A stretch of DNA of 8,458 bases from Caulobacter sp. (GTDB lineage Bacteria; Pseudomonadota; Alphaproteobacteria; Caulobacterales; Caulobacteraceae): positions 1-8,458 of the forward strand of contig JACMOF010000551.1 of the NCBI GenBank assembly GCA_014378155.1, in the 5' to 3' direction. The notes beneath the pieces are model-generated. The model was not told the origin of the DNA, did no database searches, and saw only the letters and a program-made list of their open reading frames with translations. The position numbers and the translations under genes were made by a program. Below, in pieces: positions 1 to 6,710 of this stretch. Numbering within the stretch: position 1 is the stretch's first letter; the number at the start of each line of letters is the position of its first letter.

Positions 1-103
1 CATCGGTGCATGTATAGGGCCACAGGCGAGTCGGCGCATCCCTCGATAACGGCTCAGCTTTCCGCGCCGACAGGGACTGGCGCGACCGCGTCCGGCGGCC
101 CAC
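1..103. other. Leader upstream of the ygfZ-like gene; possible edge of a divergent gene
   Basis: No complete gene is visible here. Minus-strand ATG triplets end at positions 3 and 11, so a divergent gene could start here and run off the left edge, but too few bases remain to test this. One GANTC site lies at 28-32 (GAGTC). A weak purine/G-rich stretch (GGCGG) sits about seven bases before the ATG at 104. No confident promoter was found. Confidence 0.3.
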
Positions 104-1000
104 ATGTGCGCCATGAGCCAGACCGTCATCGCCCCCCTCCTCAGCCGCGCCGTGATCGCCGTTTCGGGCATCGACGCCAAAAGCTTCCTGAACGGCCTGC
201 TGAGCCAAGAGATCGAGACCCTGGGCGTGGGCGAACTGCGCTTCACCGGCCTGCTGACGCCGCAGGGCCGGCTGCTGTACGACCTGTTCGTGGCCGGGAC
301 GGCGGACGGGGTGCTGCTGGACGTCGCCGCCGAGCATCGCGACGCCATCTTGACGCGGCTGACGATGTACAGGCTGCGGGCCAAGGTGGATCTGGCGGCG
401 AGCGAGCTTTCGGTCTTTGCACAGTTCTCCGCTCAGCCCGGTGAACGCCGGGGTCCAGATCACGAGGTGCAAGAGACCCAGGATGAATCTGGGTCCCGGC
501 ATTCGCCGGGAGGAGCGGCAGGGGGCTGGTTCCAGGACCCGCGCCTGCCGTCGCTTGGCGCCAGGTCTTATGCGAACAACCTTCCACACACCGCCGCCGA
601 GGACGATTACGACGCCCACCGCCTGGCCCTCGGCGTCCCTGGCCCGGCCGACTGGGCGACCGACAAGACCTATCCGATCGAGGCCGATTTCGACCTGCTG
701 AACGGCATCGACTTCAAGAAGGGCTGTTTCGTCGGCCAGGAGACGACCAGCCGCATGAAGCGGCGGGGGGTGATCAAGACCCGGATGCTGCCGATAACCT
801 TCGACGGCCCGCCGCCCGCCTTCGGGACTGAGGTTCTGTCCGGGACCCTGCGGGCCGGCGAGGTGCTGTCGGGCCGCGACGGCCGCGCCATGGCCCTGCT
901 GCGCCTGGACCGCATCGAGGGCGCCGCGCTGACGGTTGAGGGACGAGCGGTGGCGGTGGATCGGCCAGATTGGGTTCCGGGATCGACGCCGGCCCTCTAA
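104..1000 (+). CDS. ygfZ: YgfZ/GcvT-like folate-binding protein with an in-frame palindromic insertion
   Basis: This protein belongs to the YgfZ/GcvT-like family (COG0354), tetrahydrofolate-binding cytosolic proteins that help maintain or assemble certain iron-sulfur enzymes. The diagnostic signature KGCFVGQE is at about residues 206-213, after the usual YPIEADFDLLNGIDFKKG segment. The N-terminus (LLSRAVIAVSGIDAKSFLNGLLSQEIETL) and the middle (LLTPQGRLLYDLFV) also fit the family. The start at 104 was kept because GGCGG precedes it by about seven bases. The ATG at 113 (MSQTVIAPLL) is an equally reasonable start and would give 295 residues instead of 298. The odd feature is at roughly residues 110-143, where a low-complexity Gly/Gln/Arg-rich stretch replaces the expected short linker before DPRLPSLGARSYA. 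It is encoded by an imperfect inverted repeat (437-510). The reading frame stays open through it, so the gene is probably still functional. Confidence 0.9.
   Translation: MCAMSQTVIAPLLSRAVIAVSGIDAKSFLNGLLSQEIETLGVGELRFTGLLTPQGRLLYDLFVAGTADGVLLDVAAEHRDAILTRLTMYRLRAKVDLAASELSVFAQFSAQPGERRGPDHEVQETQDESGSRHSPGGAAGGWFQDPRLPSLGARSYANNLPHTAAEDDYDAHRLALGVPGPADWATDKTYPIEADFDLLNGIDFKKGCFVGQETTSRMKRRGVIKTRMLPITFDGPPPAFGTEVLSGTLRAGEVLSGRDGRAMALLRLDRIEGAALTVEGRAVAVDRPDWVPGSTPAL
437..510. repeat. Palindromic repeat element inside the ygfZ-like coding sequence
   Basis: The arms 437-460 and 487-510 are inverted repeats of 24 bases. 20 positions pair as Watson-Crick, three as G-U in RNA and one is mismatched, around a 26-base loop. 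The arm type (CCCGGCGAATGCCGGGACCC core) resembles dispersed palindromes that I recall from proteobacterial genomes, usually in intergenic DNA. Here it lies within an open reading frame. The following bases, to about 537, read as low-complexity sequence and may belong to the same insertion. The loop contains a GANTC site at 485-489. The inverted repeat is seen directly; that it is a dispersed mobile element is inference. Confidence 0.75.
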
Positions 1001-1134
1001 AAGACTTCAGCACGGAACGCGAAGCCCCGTTCTTCGACAGGTTCAGGATGAGGTCCAGTTTGGATCGCGCGGCTCGCGGGGCTGTTCCTGAAAAGTTCTG
1101 GAAATCGCCATCGAGTTCGGCCAAGCTCGCGCCC
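1001..1134. other. Spacer between ygfZ-like gene and tag, with repeat-like sequence
   Basis: These 134 bases hold no convincing gene. A stretch at about 1021-1056 (CGTTCTTCGACAGGTTCAGG within it) resembles the widespread TTCGACAAGCTCAGGATGAGG-type dispersed repeat of proteobacteria, in degenerate form. Short inverted arms AGCCCCG (1023-1029) and CGGGGCT (1077-1083) could form a loose stem. The tag frame stays open through this spacer, but its translation is not glycosylase-like. Confidence 0.4.
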
Positions 1135-1722
1135 ATGACCGAGATCCAACGCTGCACTTGGCGCGGCATGAACGGCGACCCGTTCTACGAGGCCTATCAC
1201 GACGAGGAATGGGGCGTGCCGGAGTACGATTCCCGCGCCCTGTGGGAGAAGCTGGTGCTGGACGGCTTTCAGGCCGGGCTGTCGTGGATCACCATCCTGC
1301 GCAAGCGCGAGGCCTTCCGCGCCGCCTTCGCCAACTTCGACCCCGATACGGTGGCGCGGTTCGGCGACGCCGACCGCGCTCGGCTGATGAGCGACGCCGG
1401 CATCATCCGCTCGAACGGCAAGATCGACGCGGCGATCTCCGGCGCCAAGATCTATTGCGACATGCGCGATCGCGGCGAGGACCTGGGGACCCTGCTCTGG
1501 GACATGGTCGGCGGCGCCCCGATCCAAGGCCAGTGGACCGCCGCCACCGGCGTTCCCACACAGACGCCCCTGGCCGTCGACATGGCCAAGATGCTCAAAG
1601 CCAAGGGCTACAAATATTGCGGCCCGGTGATCGTCTACGCCTTCCTGCAGGCCACGGGGCTGGTCAACGACCACTTCACGACCTGCTTTCGGCATGAGGC
1701 ATGTCGCAAGCTGGCGCGTTAG
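1135..1722 (+). CDS. tag: 3-methyladenine DNA glycosylase I (Tag)
   Basis: Tag is a cytosolic base-excision repair enzyme that removes 3-methyladenine from alkylated DNA. The product is 195 residues, close to the roughly 187 of the E. coli enzyme. The start MTEIQRCTW was chosen because family members begin a few residues before this RCxW motif. The longer frame back to 970 overlaps the preceding gene and encodes repeat-derived sequence. Family signatures seen: Cys7 and His22 (YEAYHDEEWGVP) plus the C-terminal HFTTC, which together match the structural zinc site, and the helix-hairpin-helix-type region ELVLDGFQAGLSWxTIL-like (KLVLDGFQAGLSWITIL) followed by KREAFRAAFANFDP. No strong ribosome-binding site precedes the ATG. 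The next gene follows within 35 bases, so co-transcription is likely. Confidence 0.95.
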   Translation: MTEIQRCTWRGMNGDPFYEAYHDEEWGVPEYDSRALWEKLVLDGFQAGLSWITILRKREAFRAAFANFDPDTVARFGDADRARLMSDAGIIRSNGKIDAAISGAKIYCDMRDRGEDLGTLLWDMVGGAPIQGQWTAATGVPTQTPLAVDMAKMLKAKGYKYCGPVIVYAFLQATGLVNDHFTTCFRHEACRKLAR

Positions 1723-1743
1723 CCATGGCGCGACCTTTCATGC

Positions 1744-1750
1744 GGTGGAG
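1744..1750 (+). promoter_or_regulatory. Ribosome-binding site deciding the TTG start of the membrane protein
   Basis: GGTGGAG ends six bases before the TTG at 1757. It is the only good Shine-Dalgarno-like sequence near the 5' end of this frame and supports the non-ATG start over the in-frame ATG at 1694. Confidence 0.6.
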
Positions 1751-1756
1751 ACTCCC

Positions 1757-2266
1757 TTGAGCGACTCAAAGACCCCAGCGGACCGCGCGACCGCGCGCCC
1801 TTGGCCCACGCCCCGGACCCTGCGCGACCTGCACCTCTATCTGGCGGTGTTCTTCGCGCCGTCGATCCTGTTCTTCGCCCTGACCGGCGCGCTGCAGCTG
1901 TTTGGCCTGCACGAGGCGCACGGCGCCGACTACCGGCCGCCGTCGGTGATCGCGAAACTCTCCGAGGTCCACATCCATCAGCACTACGCGCTCAAGCCGG
2001 GCCGTCCCAACGCGGAGCCGGCGGCCAAGCCGCCCGAGGGGGCGGGCCCGGCGGCGGCGGCCAGCAGCGCCGCCCCGAAGGCGGAGGCGAAGGAGCCCTC
2101 GACCCTGGCCGTCCAGATCTTCTTCCTGGGCACGGCGCTGGGGCTGACGCTCGCGGCGCTGCTGGGACTGTGGATCGGCCTGACCCAGGGCCGACTGCGC
2201 AAGGTTTCTGCGGTGCTCGCGGTGCTGGGCACGGTCTTGCCAATCTTGCTGCTGGCCGTTCAATAG
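1757..2266 (+). CDS. Small PepSY-type membrane protein, TTG start
   Basis: This is a 169-residue inner-membrane protein. The opening [27 protein letters not shown] matches the first transmembrane segment (about residues 28-51) of PepSY-associated membrane proteins, a family often tied to iron or reductase functions. The next segment is histidine-rich ([15 protein letters not shown]). An Ala/Pro/Lys-rich linker (about 80-117) leads to two further hydrophobic helices at the C-terminus ([25 protein letters not shown] and [19 protein letters not shown]). The TTG at 1757 was chosen because GGTGGAG sits six bases upstream; an ATG at 1694 would overlap tag by 29 bases and lacks such a site. Two GANTC sites flank the start (1750-1754 and 1763-1767). 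The function is not known. The PepSY link is based on the helix 1 motif, and no extracytoplasmic PepSY domain is evident. Confidence 0.75.
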   Translation: MSDSKTPADRATARPWPTPRTLRDLHLYLAVFFAPSILFFALTGALQLFGLHEAHGADYRPPSVIAKLSEVHIHQHYALKPGRPNAEPAAKPPEGAGPAAAASSAAPKAEAKEPSTLAVQIFFLGTALGLTLAALLGLWIGLTQGRLRKVSAVLAVLGTVLPILLLAVQ

Positions 2267-2325
2267 GGCTCAGACTCGTCGCTCCGGGATTCCCTCGCGC
2301 GGCGAAACCCCCTAAGACCGCCGTC
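2267..2325 (+). promoter_or_regulatory. Short leader of rnhB with two GANTC sites
   Basis: This 59-base gap between the membrane protein and rnhB contains GACTC at 2273-2277 and GATTC at 2288-2292. GANTC is the CcrM recognition site. Such sites near promoters can make transcription sensitive to methylation state, so the pair is a candidate cell-cycle input for rnhB. No clear -10/-35 pair was identified. Confidence 0.35.
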
Positions 2326-3021
2326 GTGATCAAGCCGCCCAAGTCCGCCGCCAAGGCCCTGACAGGCCCCGACATGATGCTGGAGGCCGCCTGCGGCCCC
2401 GGCCTGGTGTGCGGTGTGGACGAGGCCGGGCGTGGTCCGTGGGCCGGTCCGGTCAGCGCGGCGGCGGTGATCCTCGATCCCAAGCGGGTGCCCAAGGGCC
2501 TCAACGACTCCAAGAAGCTGAGCGCCAAGCAGCGCGCCGCCCTGGAGATCGAGATCAAGCAGGTCGCCATCGCCTGGTGCGTGGGCCTGGCCAGCATCGA
2601 GGAGATCGCCGAGCTCAACATCCTGCACGCCGCCGGCCTGGCCATGTGCCGGGCCATCGAGGGGTTGGCGGTCAAGCCCGACATCGCCCTGGTCGACGGC
2701 AATTACCGTTTCAAGCTGCCCTGCCCTATCAAGACCGTGGTCAAGGGCGACAGCCTGTCCTGCTCGATCGCCGCCGCCTCGATCCTGGCCAAACAAGCTC
2801 GAGACAAGATCATGATCGAGATGGACGCCTTGCACCCCGGCTACGGCTTCGCCGGCCACAAGGGCTATCACGCCGCCTGCCATGTCGAGGGCCTGCGCAG
2901 GCTGGGCCCCTCGCCGATCCACCGCATGGCCTGGGCGCCGGTCAAGCTGGCCCTGGCGCGAGAACTGGATTTCGGCGATGTCGCGTTCAACGAGGCTTTC
3001 GACGACGGGCTGGAAACTTAG
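2326..3021 (+). CDS. rnhB: Ribonuclease HII
   Basis: RNase HII cleaves the RNA strand of RNA-DNA hybrids and starts removal of ribonucleotides misincorporated in DNA; it acts in the cytosol with divalent metals. The catalytic acidic residues are visible: Asp32 and Glu33 in [14 protein letters not shown], Asp124 in ALVDGNYR, and Asp160 in AKQARDK. The conserved [11 protein letters not shown] and [12 protein letters not shown] segments are also present. I place the start at GTG 2326 (231 residues). The in-frame stretch before ATG 2374 has normal codon use and contains GPDMMLE, resembling the PxxxLE that often precedes the first motif in relatives. ATG 2374 (215 residues) remains possible, and neither start has a strong ribosome-binding site. 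The stop codon overlaps that of the convergent gene. Confidence 0.93.
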   Translation: MIKPPKSAAKALTGPDMMLEAACGPGLVCGVDEAGRGPWAGPVSAAAVILDPKRVPKGLNDSKKLSAKQRAALEIEIKQVAIAWCVGLASIEEIAELNILHAAGLAMCRAIEGLAVKPDIALVDGNYRFKLPCPIKTVVKGDSLSCSIAAASILAKQARDKIMIEMDALHPGYGFAGHKGYHAACHVEGLRRLGPSPIHRMAWAPVKLALARELDFGDVAFNEAFDDGLET

Positions 3022-3075
3022 CCCAGAACTCCGCTGCTCTCCGCGAAAGCCGGGATGGGCGGACGTTGGGGTCGA
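3018..3075 (-). repeat. Repeat-like 3' tail of the reductase gene
   Basis: The minus-strand sequence coding for the C-terminal tail contains a GTCCGCCCATCCCGGCTTTC-type segment. This resembles the CATCCCCGCTTTCGCGGGGATG family of dispersed palindromes, degenerate and lacking a good partner arm. It would explain the Pro/Arg-rich tail that does not fit the family. This is based on recalled repeat sequence, not on a search. Confidence 0.3.
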
Positions 3076-3623
3076 GCGAAGGGCTTCCGGACCGGCTTGT
3101 AGTTCAACCCATAGTCCAGTCGCACCATGCCGCGGCCCAAGGCCTCGACGCGGTTCAGTGTCATGTTCTTCAGCCCAGGCGCCTTCGCCGGGAACAGCCG
3201 CAGACCCTCACCCAGCAACAGCGGCGCGACCAGCAGTTCCAACCGGTCCAAAGCCCGCGCCTCGATCATCGCCGCCAACAGCGTGGCGCCGCCCACCACC
3301 CAGGCGTCGCCGTCGTCGAGGGCCCGTAGATAGGCGATCAAGGCTGGCAGCCCTGCGGTCCAGAACCGCACGCCATGATGGACGCTGGCCCCGCGCCCGG
3401 ACGTCACCACAAGACCGCGCTTGTCGGGATAGGGCCAGCCGACGCCGAGGCTCGAAAGCTGGTCATGGGTGCGCCGACCCATCACCACCGTGCCGACCTG
3501 TCCCAGGAAATCACGATGACCGCCGTCCGCCGCCGCGTAGGGCGCCAGCCAGTCGACATCGCCCGCCGCGTCCGCCACGAAGCCGTCCAGGCTGGCGGCG
3601 ACATATCCTCGAATGAGCGCCAT
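3018..3623 (-). CDS. RibD C-terminal/dihydrofolate-reductase-like family protein
   Basis: The 201-residue product belongs to the RibD C-terminal domain family (YyaP/YwjB type), NADPH-binding reductases with a dihydrofolate-reductase fold. Physiological substrates are mostly unknown. Family features are the start [26 protein letters not shown], the [11 protein letters not shown] segment, and the [30 protein letters not shown] region. The start at 3623 was chosen because the family begins right before this strand and GAGGA lies just upstream on the minus strand. The frame extends further upstream, to 3758, only into the ccrM control region. The last 25 or so residues ([26 protein letters not shown]) go beyond the expected end of the fold and look repeat-derived. 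The gene converges on rnhB with a four-base overlap of stop codons and is divergent from ccrM. Confidence 0.88.
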   Translation of the reverse strand: MALIRGYVAASLDGFVADAAGDVDWLAPYAAADGGHRDFLGQVGTVVMGRRTHDQLSSLGVGWPYPDKRGLVVTSGRGASVHHGVRFWTAGLPALIAYLRALDDGDAWVVGGATLLAAMIEARALDRLELLVAPLLLGEGLRLFPAKAPGLKNMTLNRVEALGRGMVRLDYGLNYKPVRKPFARPQRPPIPAFAESSGVLG

Positions 3624-3702
3624 CGCATCCTCGCTGTGCCCCGAAATCATTTCAGAACAATACAAGAACATCAAGCGCTCGCCCGTCGAACCGATGGATT
3701 TT

Positions 3703-3718
3703 GAGTCTAATTGGACTC
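3703..3718. promoter_or_regulatory. Palindromic pair of GANTC methylation sites
   Basis: GAGTC at 3703-3707 and GACTC at 3714-3718 form a 16-base palindrome, with AATT at the centre and one mismatched pair. It lies between the reductase gene and the CtrA boxes and could influence either promoter. Confidence 0.5.
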
Positions 3719-3739
3719 GTTCACAGGTTTCGGTCGGGG

Positions 3740-3758
3740 TTAACAGGCGGGTAACCAT
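3740..3758 (+). promoter_or_regulatory. CtrA-like box 1 upstream of ccrM
   Basis: The sequence reads TTAA-N7-GTAACCAT, one base away from the CtrA consensus TTAA-N7-TTAA in its second half and carrying the favoured CCAT extension. If it overlaps the -35 region, the start of transcription would fall near 3780-3785 and the two GANTC sites at 3786 and 3793 would lie in the mRNA leader. Confidence 0.7.
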
Positions 3759-3763
3759 GCCCG

Positions 3764-3782
3764 TTTACCGACGCGTAACCAT
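3764..3782 (+). promoter_or_regulatory. CtrA-like box 2 upstream of ccrM
   Basis: The sequence reads TTTA-N7-GTAACCAT, in the same orientation as box 1 and exactly 24 bases downstream. Its first half is weaker (TTTA instead of TTAA) and its second half identical. It may be a second CtrA dimer site, or could be used by a related regulator. Confidence 0.55.
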
Positions 3783-3785
3783 CAA

Positions 3786-3797
3786 GACTCATGATTC
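3786..3797 (+). promoter_or_regulatory. Two GANTC sites in the ccrM leader
   Basis: GACTC (3786-3790) and GATTC (3793-3797) lie 28-40 bases before the ccrM start codon. In C. crescentus, two such sites in the leader let CcrM methylation feed back on its own transcription. The same arrangement is seen here. Confidence 0.75.
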
Positions 3798-3813
3798 CGC
3801 TCAGTGTTTTTGA

Positions 3814-4902
<1,089 letters not shown>

Positions 4903-4907
4903 GTTTT

Positions 4908-4932
4908 TCCTTCTCCCCCTGCGGGAGAAGGA
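4908..4932. terminator. Hairpin between convergent ccrM and mutY
   Basis: A perfect 10-base stem (4908-4917 with 4923-4932) closes on a five-base loop and fills the 32-base gap between the two stop codons. The T-run (4904-4908) lies on the ccrM side of the stem, so neither direction shows a classic stem followed by U-tract. The CTTCTCCC/GGGAGAAG core is also a common dispersed repeat in alphaproteobacteria. It may act as a bidirectional terminator or mRNA 3'-end stabiliser; the termination role is inferred. Confidence 0.55.
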
Positions 4933-4934
4933 AA

Positions 4935-5987
4935 TCAGACCAGCCGCTCGCGCCCCGCTTTCACCGCTTTGAGGAACACGCTCGGCAAGCCGCTCAGCCC
5001 CGCCGGCTCGGTCCAGACGAAATCACCGTCGGCGTTGGTCTCGGCGCGCAGCACCCGCAGGGTCAGGGAGAAGTGGGTGAAGACGTGTTCCACCGTGCCG
5101 AACTCGCGCCAGGCGCCGGCGGCCGGTGCGGCGGCGGCGGCTTCTTCGTCCCGCCAGGGCTCCGAGCGCCAGTCGCTGGTCGGCAGGCCGAGCATACCGC
5201 CGAGCAGGCCCTTGGGCGGCCGGCGGACCAAGGCCGTCTGGTCGCCGCGCGTCAGCACATAGGCCACGCCGTGCCGATGCGGCCGCGCGGGCTTTTTCAG
5301 CTTGCGGGGGAAGGTTTCCGGCAAGCCGGTCTTCAAGCCCTTGCACCAAGCCGATACCGGGCAAAGCGCGCAGAGCGGGCTCTTGGGCCGGCAGACCGTC
5401 GCGCCCAGGTCCATCAGGGCCTGGGCCCAGTCGCCGGGGCGCTCGCCCGTGACCAGGTCGCCGGCCAGGCGCTTGAGTTCGGGCTTGGCGTCGGGCACGG
5501 GCGTCTCGACCGCCAACAGCCTCGCAATCACCCGCTCGACATTGCCGTCGACCACATTGGCCTCGCGGTCGAAGGCGATCGCCGCCACCGCTGCGGCGGT
5601 ATAGGCGCCGACGCCAGGCAGGGCCCGCAGGGCCTCCTCGGTATCAGGAAACACCCCGCCGTGGTCGTTGGCGACCGCGCGGGCGCAAGCCAGCAGGTTG
5701 CGGGCTCGGGCGTAGTAACCCAGCCCGGCCCAGGCGGCCATCAGGTCGCCGTCATCCACCGCCGCCAAGTCCGACACGGTGGGCCAACGCTGGACGAAGC
5801 CGAGGAAATAGGGCGTGGCGTGCGGCACGGTGGTCTGCTGCAGCATCACCTCCGACAGCCAGACGCGATAGGGGTCGGACCGCTGTCCAGCCTTGCCGGC
5901 GGCCGGCCCGGTGCGCCAAGGCAGGTCCCGCGCCTGGGCGTCGTACCAGGCCAGCAGGGCGGCGCGGAGGGCGGGGATGTCGAGCAT
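4935..5987 (-). CDS. mutY: A/G-specific adenine glycosylase MutY
   Basis: MutY excises adenine mispaired with 8-oxoguanine, preventing G:C to T:A changes. The 350-residue product shows all expected parts: catalytic Glu46 in WLSEVMLQQTTV, helix-hairpin-helix LPGVGAYTA from residue 123, catalytic Asp147 in VVDGNVERV, and a 4Fe-4S loop with Cys199, Cys206, Cys209 and Cys215 (C-x6-C-x2-C-x5-C). A C-terminal NUDIX-like domain (about 235-350, with HGVAYVLTRGDQTALVRRPPKGLLGGMLGLP) recognises 8-oxoguanine. A short Gly/Ala/Lys-rich insert at about 27-36 precedes the catalytic helix. The ATG has an AGGA sequence just upstream. The gene converges on ccrM and is divergent from the DciA gene, whose promoter lies in the same 53-base gap. 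Confidence 0.97.
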   Translation of the reverse strand: MLDIPALRAALLAWYDAQARDLPWRTGPAAGKAGQRSDPYRVWLSEVMLQQTTVPHATPYFLGFVQRWPTVSDLAAVDDGDLMAAWAGLGYYARARNLLACARAVANDHGGVFPDTEEALRALPGVGAYTAAAVAAIAFDREANVVDGNVERVIARLLAVETPVPDAKPELKRLAGDLVTGERPGDWAQALMDLGATVCRPKSPLCALCPVSAWCKGLKTGLPETFPRKLKKPARPHRHGVAYVLTRGDQTALVRRPPKGLLGGMLGLPTSDWRSEPWRDEEAAAAAPAAGAWREFGTVEHVFTHFSLTLRVLRAETNADGDFVWTEPAGLSGLPSVFLKAVKAGRERLV

Positions 5988-6006
5988 GGTTTCCTATGGC
6001 AAATCC

Positions 6007-6035
6007 TTGGGTGGAATGGGAGGGCCTGCTATCCT
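6007..6035 (+). promoter_or_regulatory. Promoter of the DciA-like gene, predicted leaderless
   Basis: TTGGGT (6007-6012) and TATCCT (6030-6035) are separated by 17 bases. They also fit the Caulobacter housekeeping pattern TTGacgS-N10-14-GCTAnAwC through TTGGGTG and GCTATCCT with a 14-base gap. The -10 ends five bases before the ATG at 6041, so transcription would start at or next to the start codon. An inverted repeat GGGAGG (6018-6023)/CCTCCC (6033-6038) overlaps the -10. Confidence 0.5.
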
Positions 6036-6040
6036 CCCCC

Positions 6041-6583
6041 ATGCGCCGTCCCCTGCCCACTGCGGAAGAAGCCCTGGCGATCCTCAAGCGCCGCCGCACG
6101 CGGCCGCAGTTTCGCAGCCCCCCGCCGGCCGGCAAGTCGCTGGCCCCACTGATCAAGGAACTCGACGCCAAGTTCGGCCAGGGGCCGGCCCTGCTGCAAA
6201 CCCGCTGGCGCGAGATCGTCGGCGAGACCCTGGCCCGGCGCACCGAGCCCGTGCGGGTGATCAAGAGCCGCACGCCGGGAGAAGGCGGCACGCTGGAGTT
6301 GCGGGTCGACGGCCCCGTGGCCTCGTTGATCCAGCACCAGGCCCCGCAGATCACCCAGAGGCTGGACCTGCTGCTGGGCAAGGGCGCGGTGACCAGGCTG
6401 CGCATCGTCCAGGGGCCGGTGAAGGTCCAGGCCAGCGCCGCCCCGCAGCGTCCGCGCCGCAAGCCGCCGCTCGACGCCGCCCAGGAGCGCGACCTGGCCG
6501 ACAGCCTGGCCGGCCAGCCCGAAGGCGGGCTGAAGGACGCCCTGCTGAAGCTGGGGCGTGGCGTGCTGCGCGATCCGCGCTAA
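6041..6583 (+). CDS. dciA: DUF721 protein, DciA-like replicative helicase loader
   Basis: DUF721 proteins of the DciA group load or operate the replicative helicase DnaB in bacteria lacking DnaC/DnaI. The 180-residue product has the DUF721 core at about residues 30-125: LAPLIKELDAKFG, then WREIVGETLARRTEPVRVIKSRT, then GTLELRVDGPVASLIQHQAPQITQRLDLLLGKGAVTRLRIVQGP. This is followed by a basic, Pro/Ala-rich C-terminal tail. I chose ATG 6041 over the in-frame ATG 5996. The residues added by 5996 (MANPWVEWEGLLSSP) come from the promoter region, 5996 would leave only eight bases to the mutY start, and family members tend to begin near the RRPLPTAEEAL segment. The symbol follows the family name; whether this copy acts as the loader is inferred. 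Confidence 0.82.
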   Translation: MRRPLPTAEEALAILKRRRTRPQFRSPPPAGKSLAPLIKELDAKFGQGPALLQTRWREIVGETLARRTEPVRVIKSRTPGEGGTLELRVDGPVASLIQHQAPQITQRLDLLLGKGAVTRLRIVQGPVKVQASAAPQRPRRKPPLDAAQERDLADSLAGQPEGGLKDALLKLGRGVLRDPR

Positions 6584-6597
6584 AGCCTCGCGCTGGA

Positions 6598-6627
6598 TTG
6601 ACAACGGGGCGTCCGATAGGCTCATCC
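6598..6627 (+). promoter_or_regulatory. Probable promoter of the DsbA-like/smc run
   Basis: A perfect TTGACA (6598-6603) is followed by GCTCATCC (6620-6627), which matches the Caulobacter GCTAnAwC -10 imperfectly. The gap from TTGACAA to GCTCATCC is 15 bases, one longer than usual. It lies in the 127-base gap after the DciA-like gene, about 85 bases before the next start codon. A single GANTC site (GAATC, 6663-6667) lies in the predicted leader. Confidence 0.45.
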
Positions 6628-6710
6628 CAACGCCTTATCCGCGCCCTTTTCACGCGCCTAAAGAATCGCGCTTAACTCTGCTGTTGCAGCCTGTTCAAGG
6701 AAGATCGACC

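Noticed and set aside
970..1134. N-terminal extension of the tag frame
   Set aside because: It overlaps the end of the ygfZ-like gene and encodes repeat-derived sequence with no similarity to the glycosylase fold; the family start fits ATG 1135.
1694..1756. ATG 1694 as start of the membrane protein
   Set aside because: It overlaps tag by 29 bases, lacks a ribosome-binding site, and the TTG at 1757 has a well-spaced GGTGGAG.
1801..2325. Long upstream extension of the rnhB frame
   Set aside because: It runs antiphase through the membrane protein gene with Arg/Gly-rich shadow sequence; real RNase HII sequence begins near 2326.
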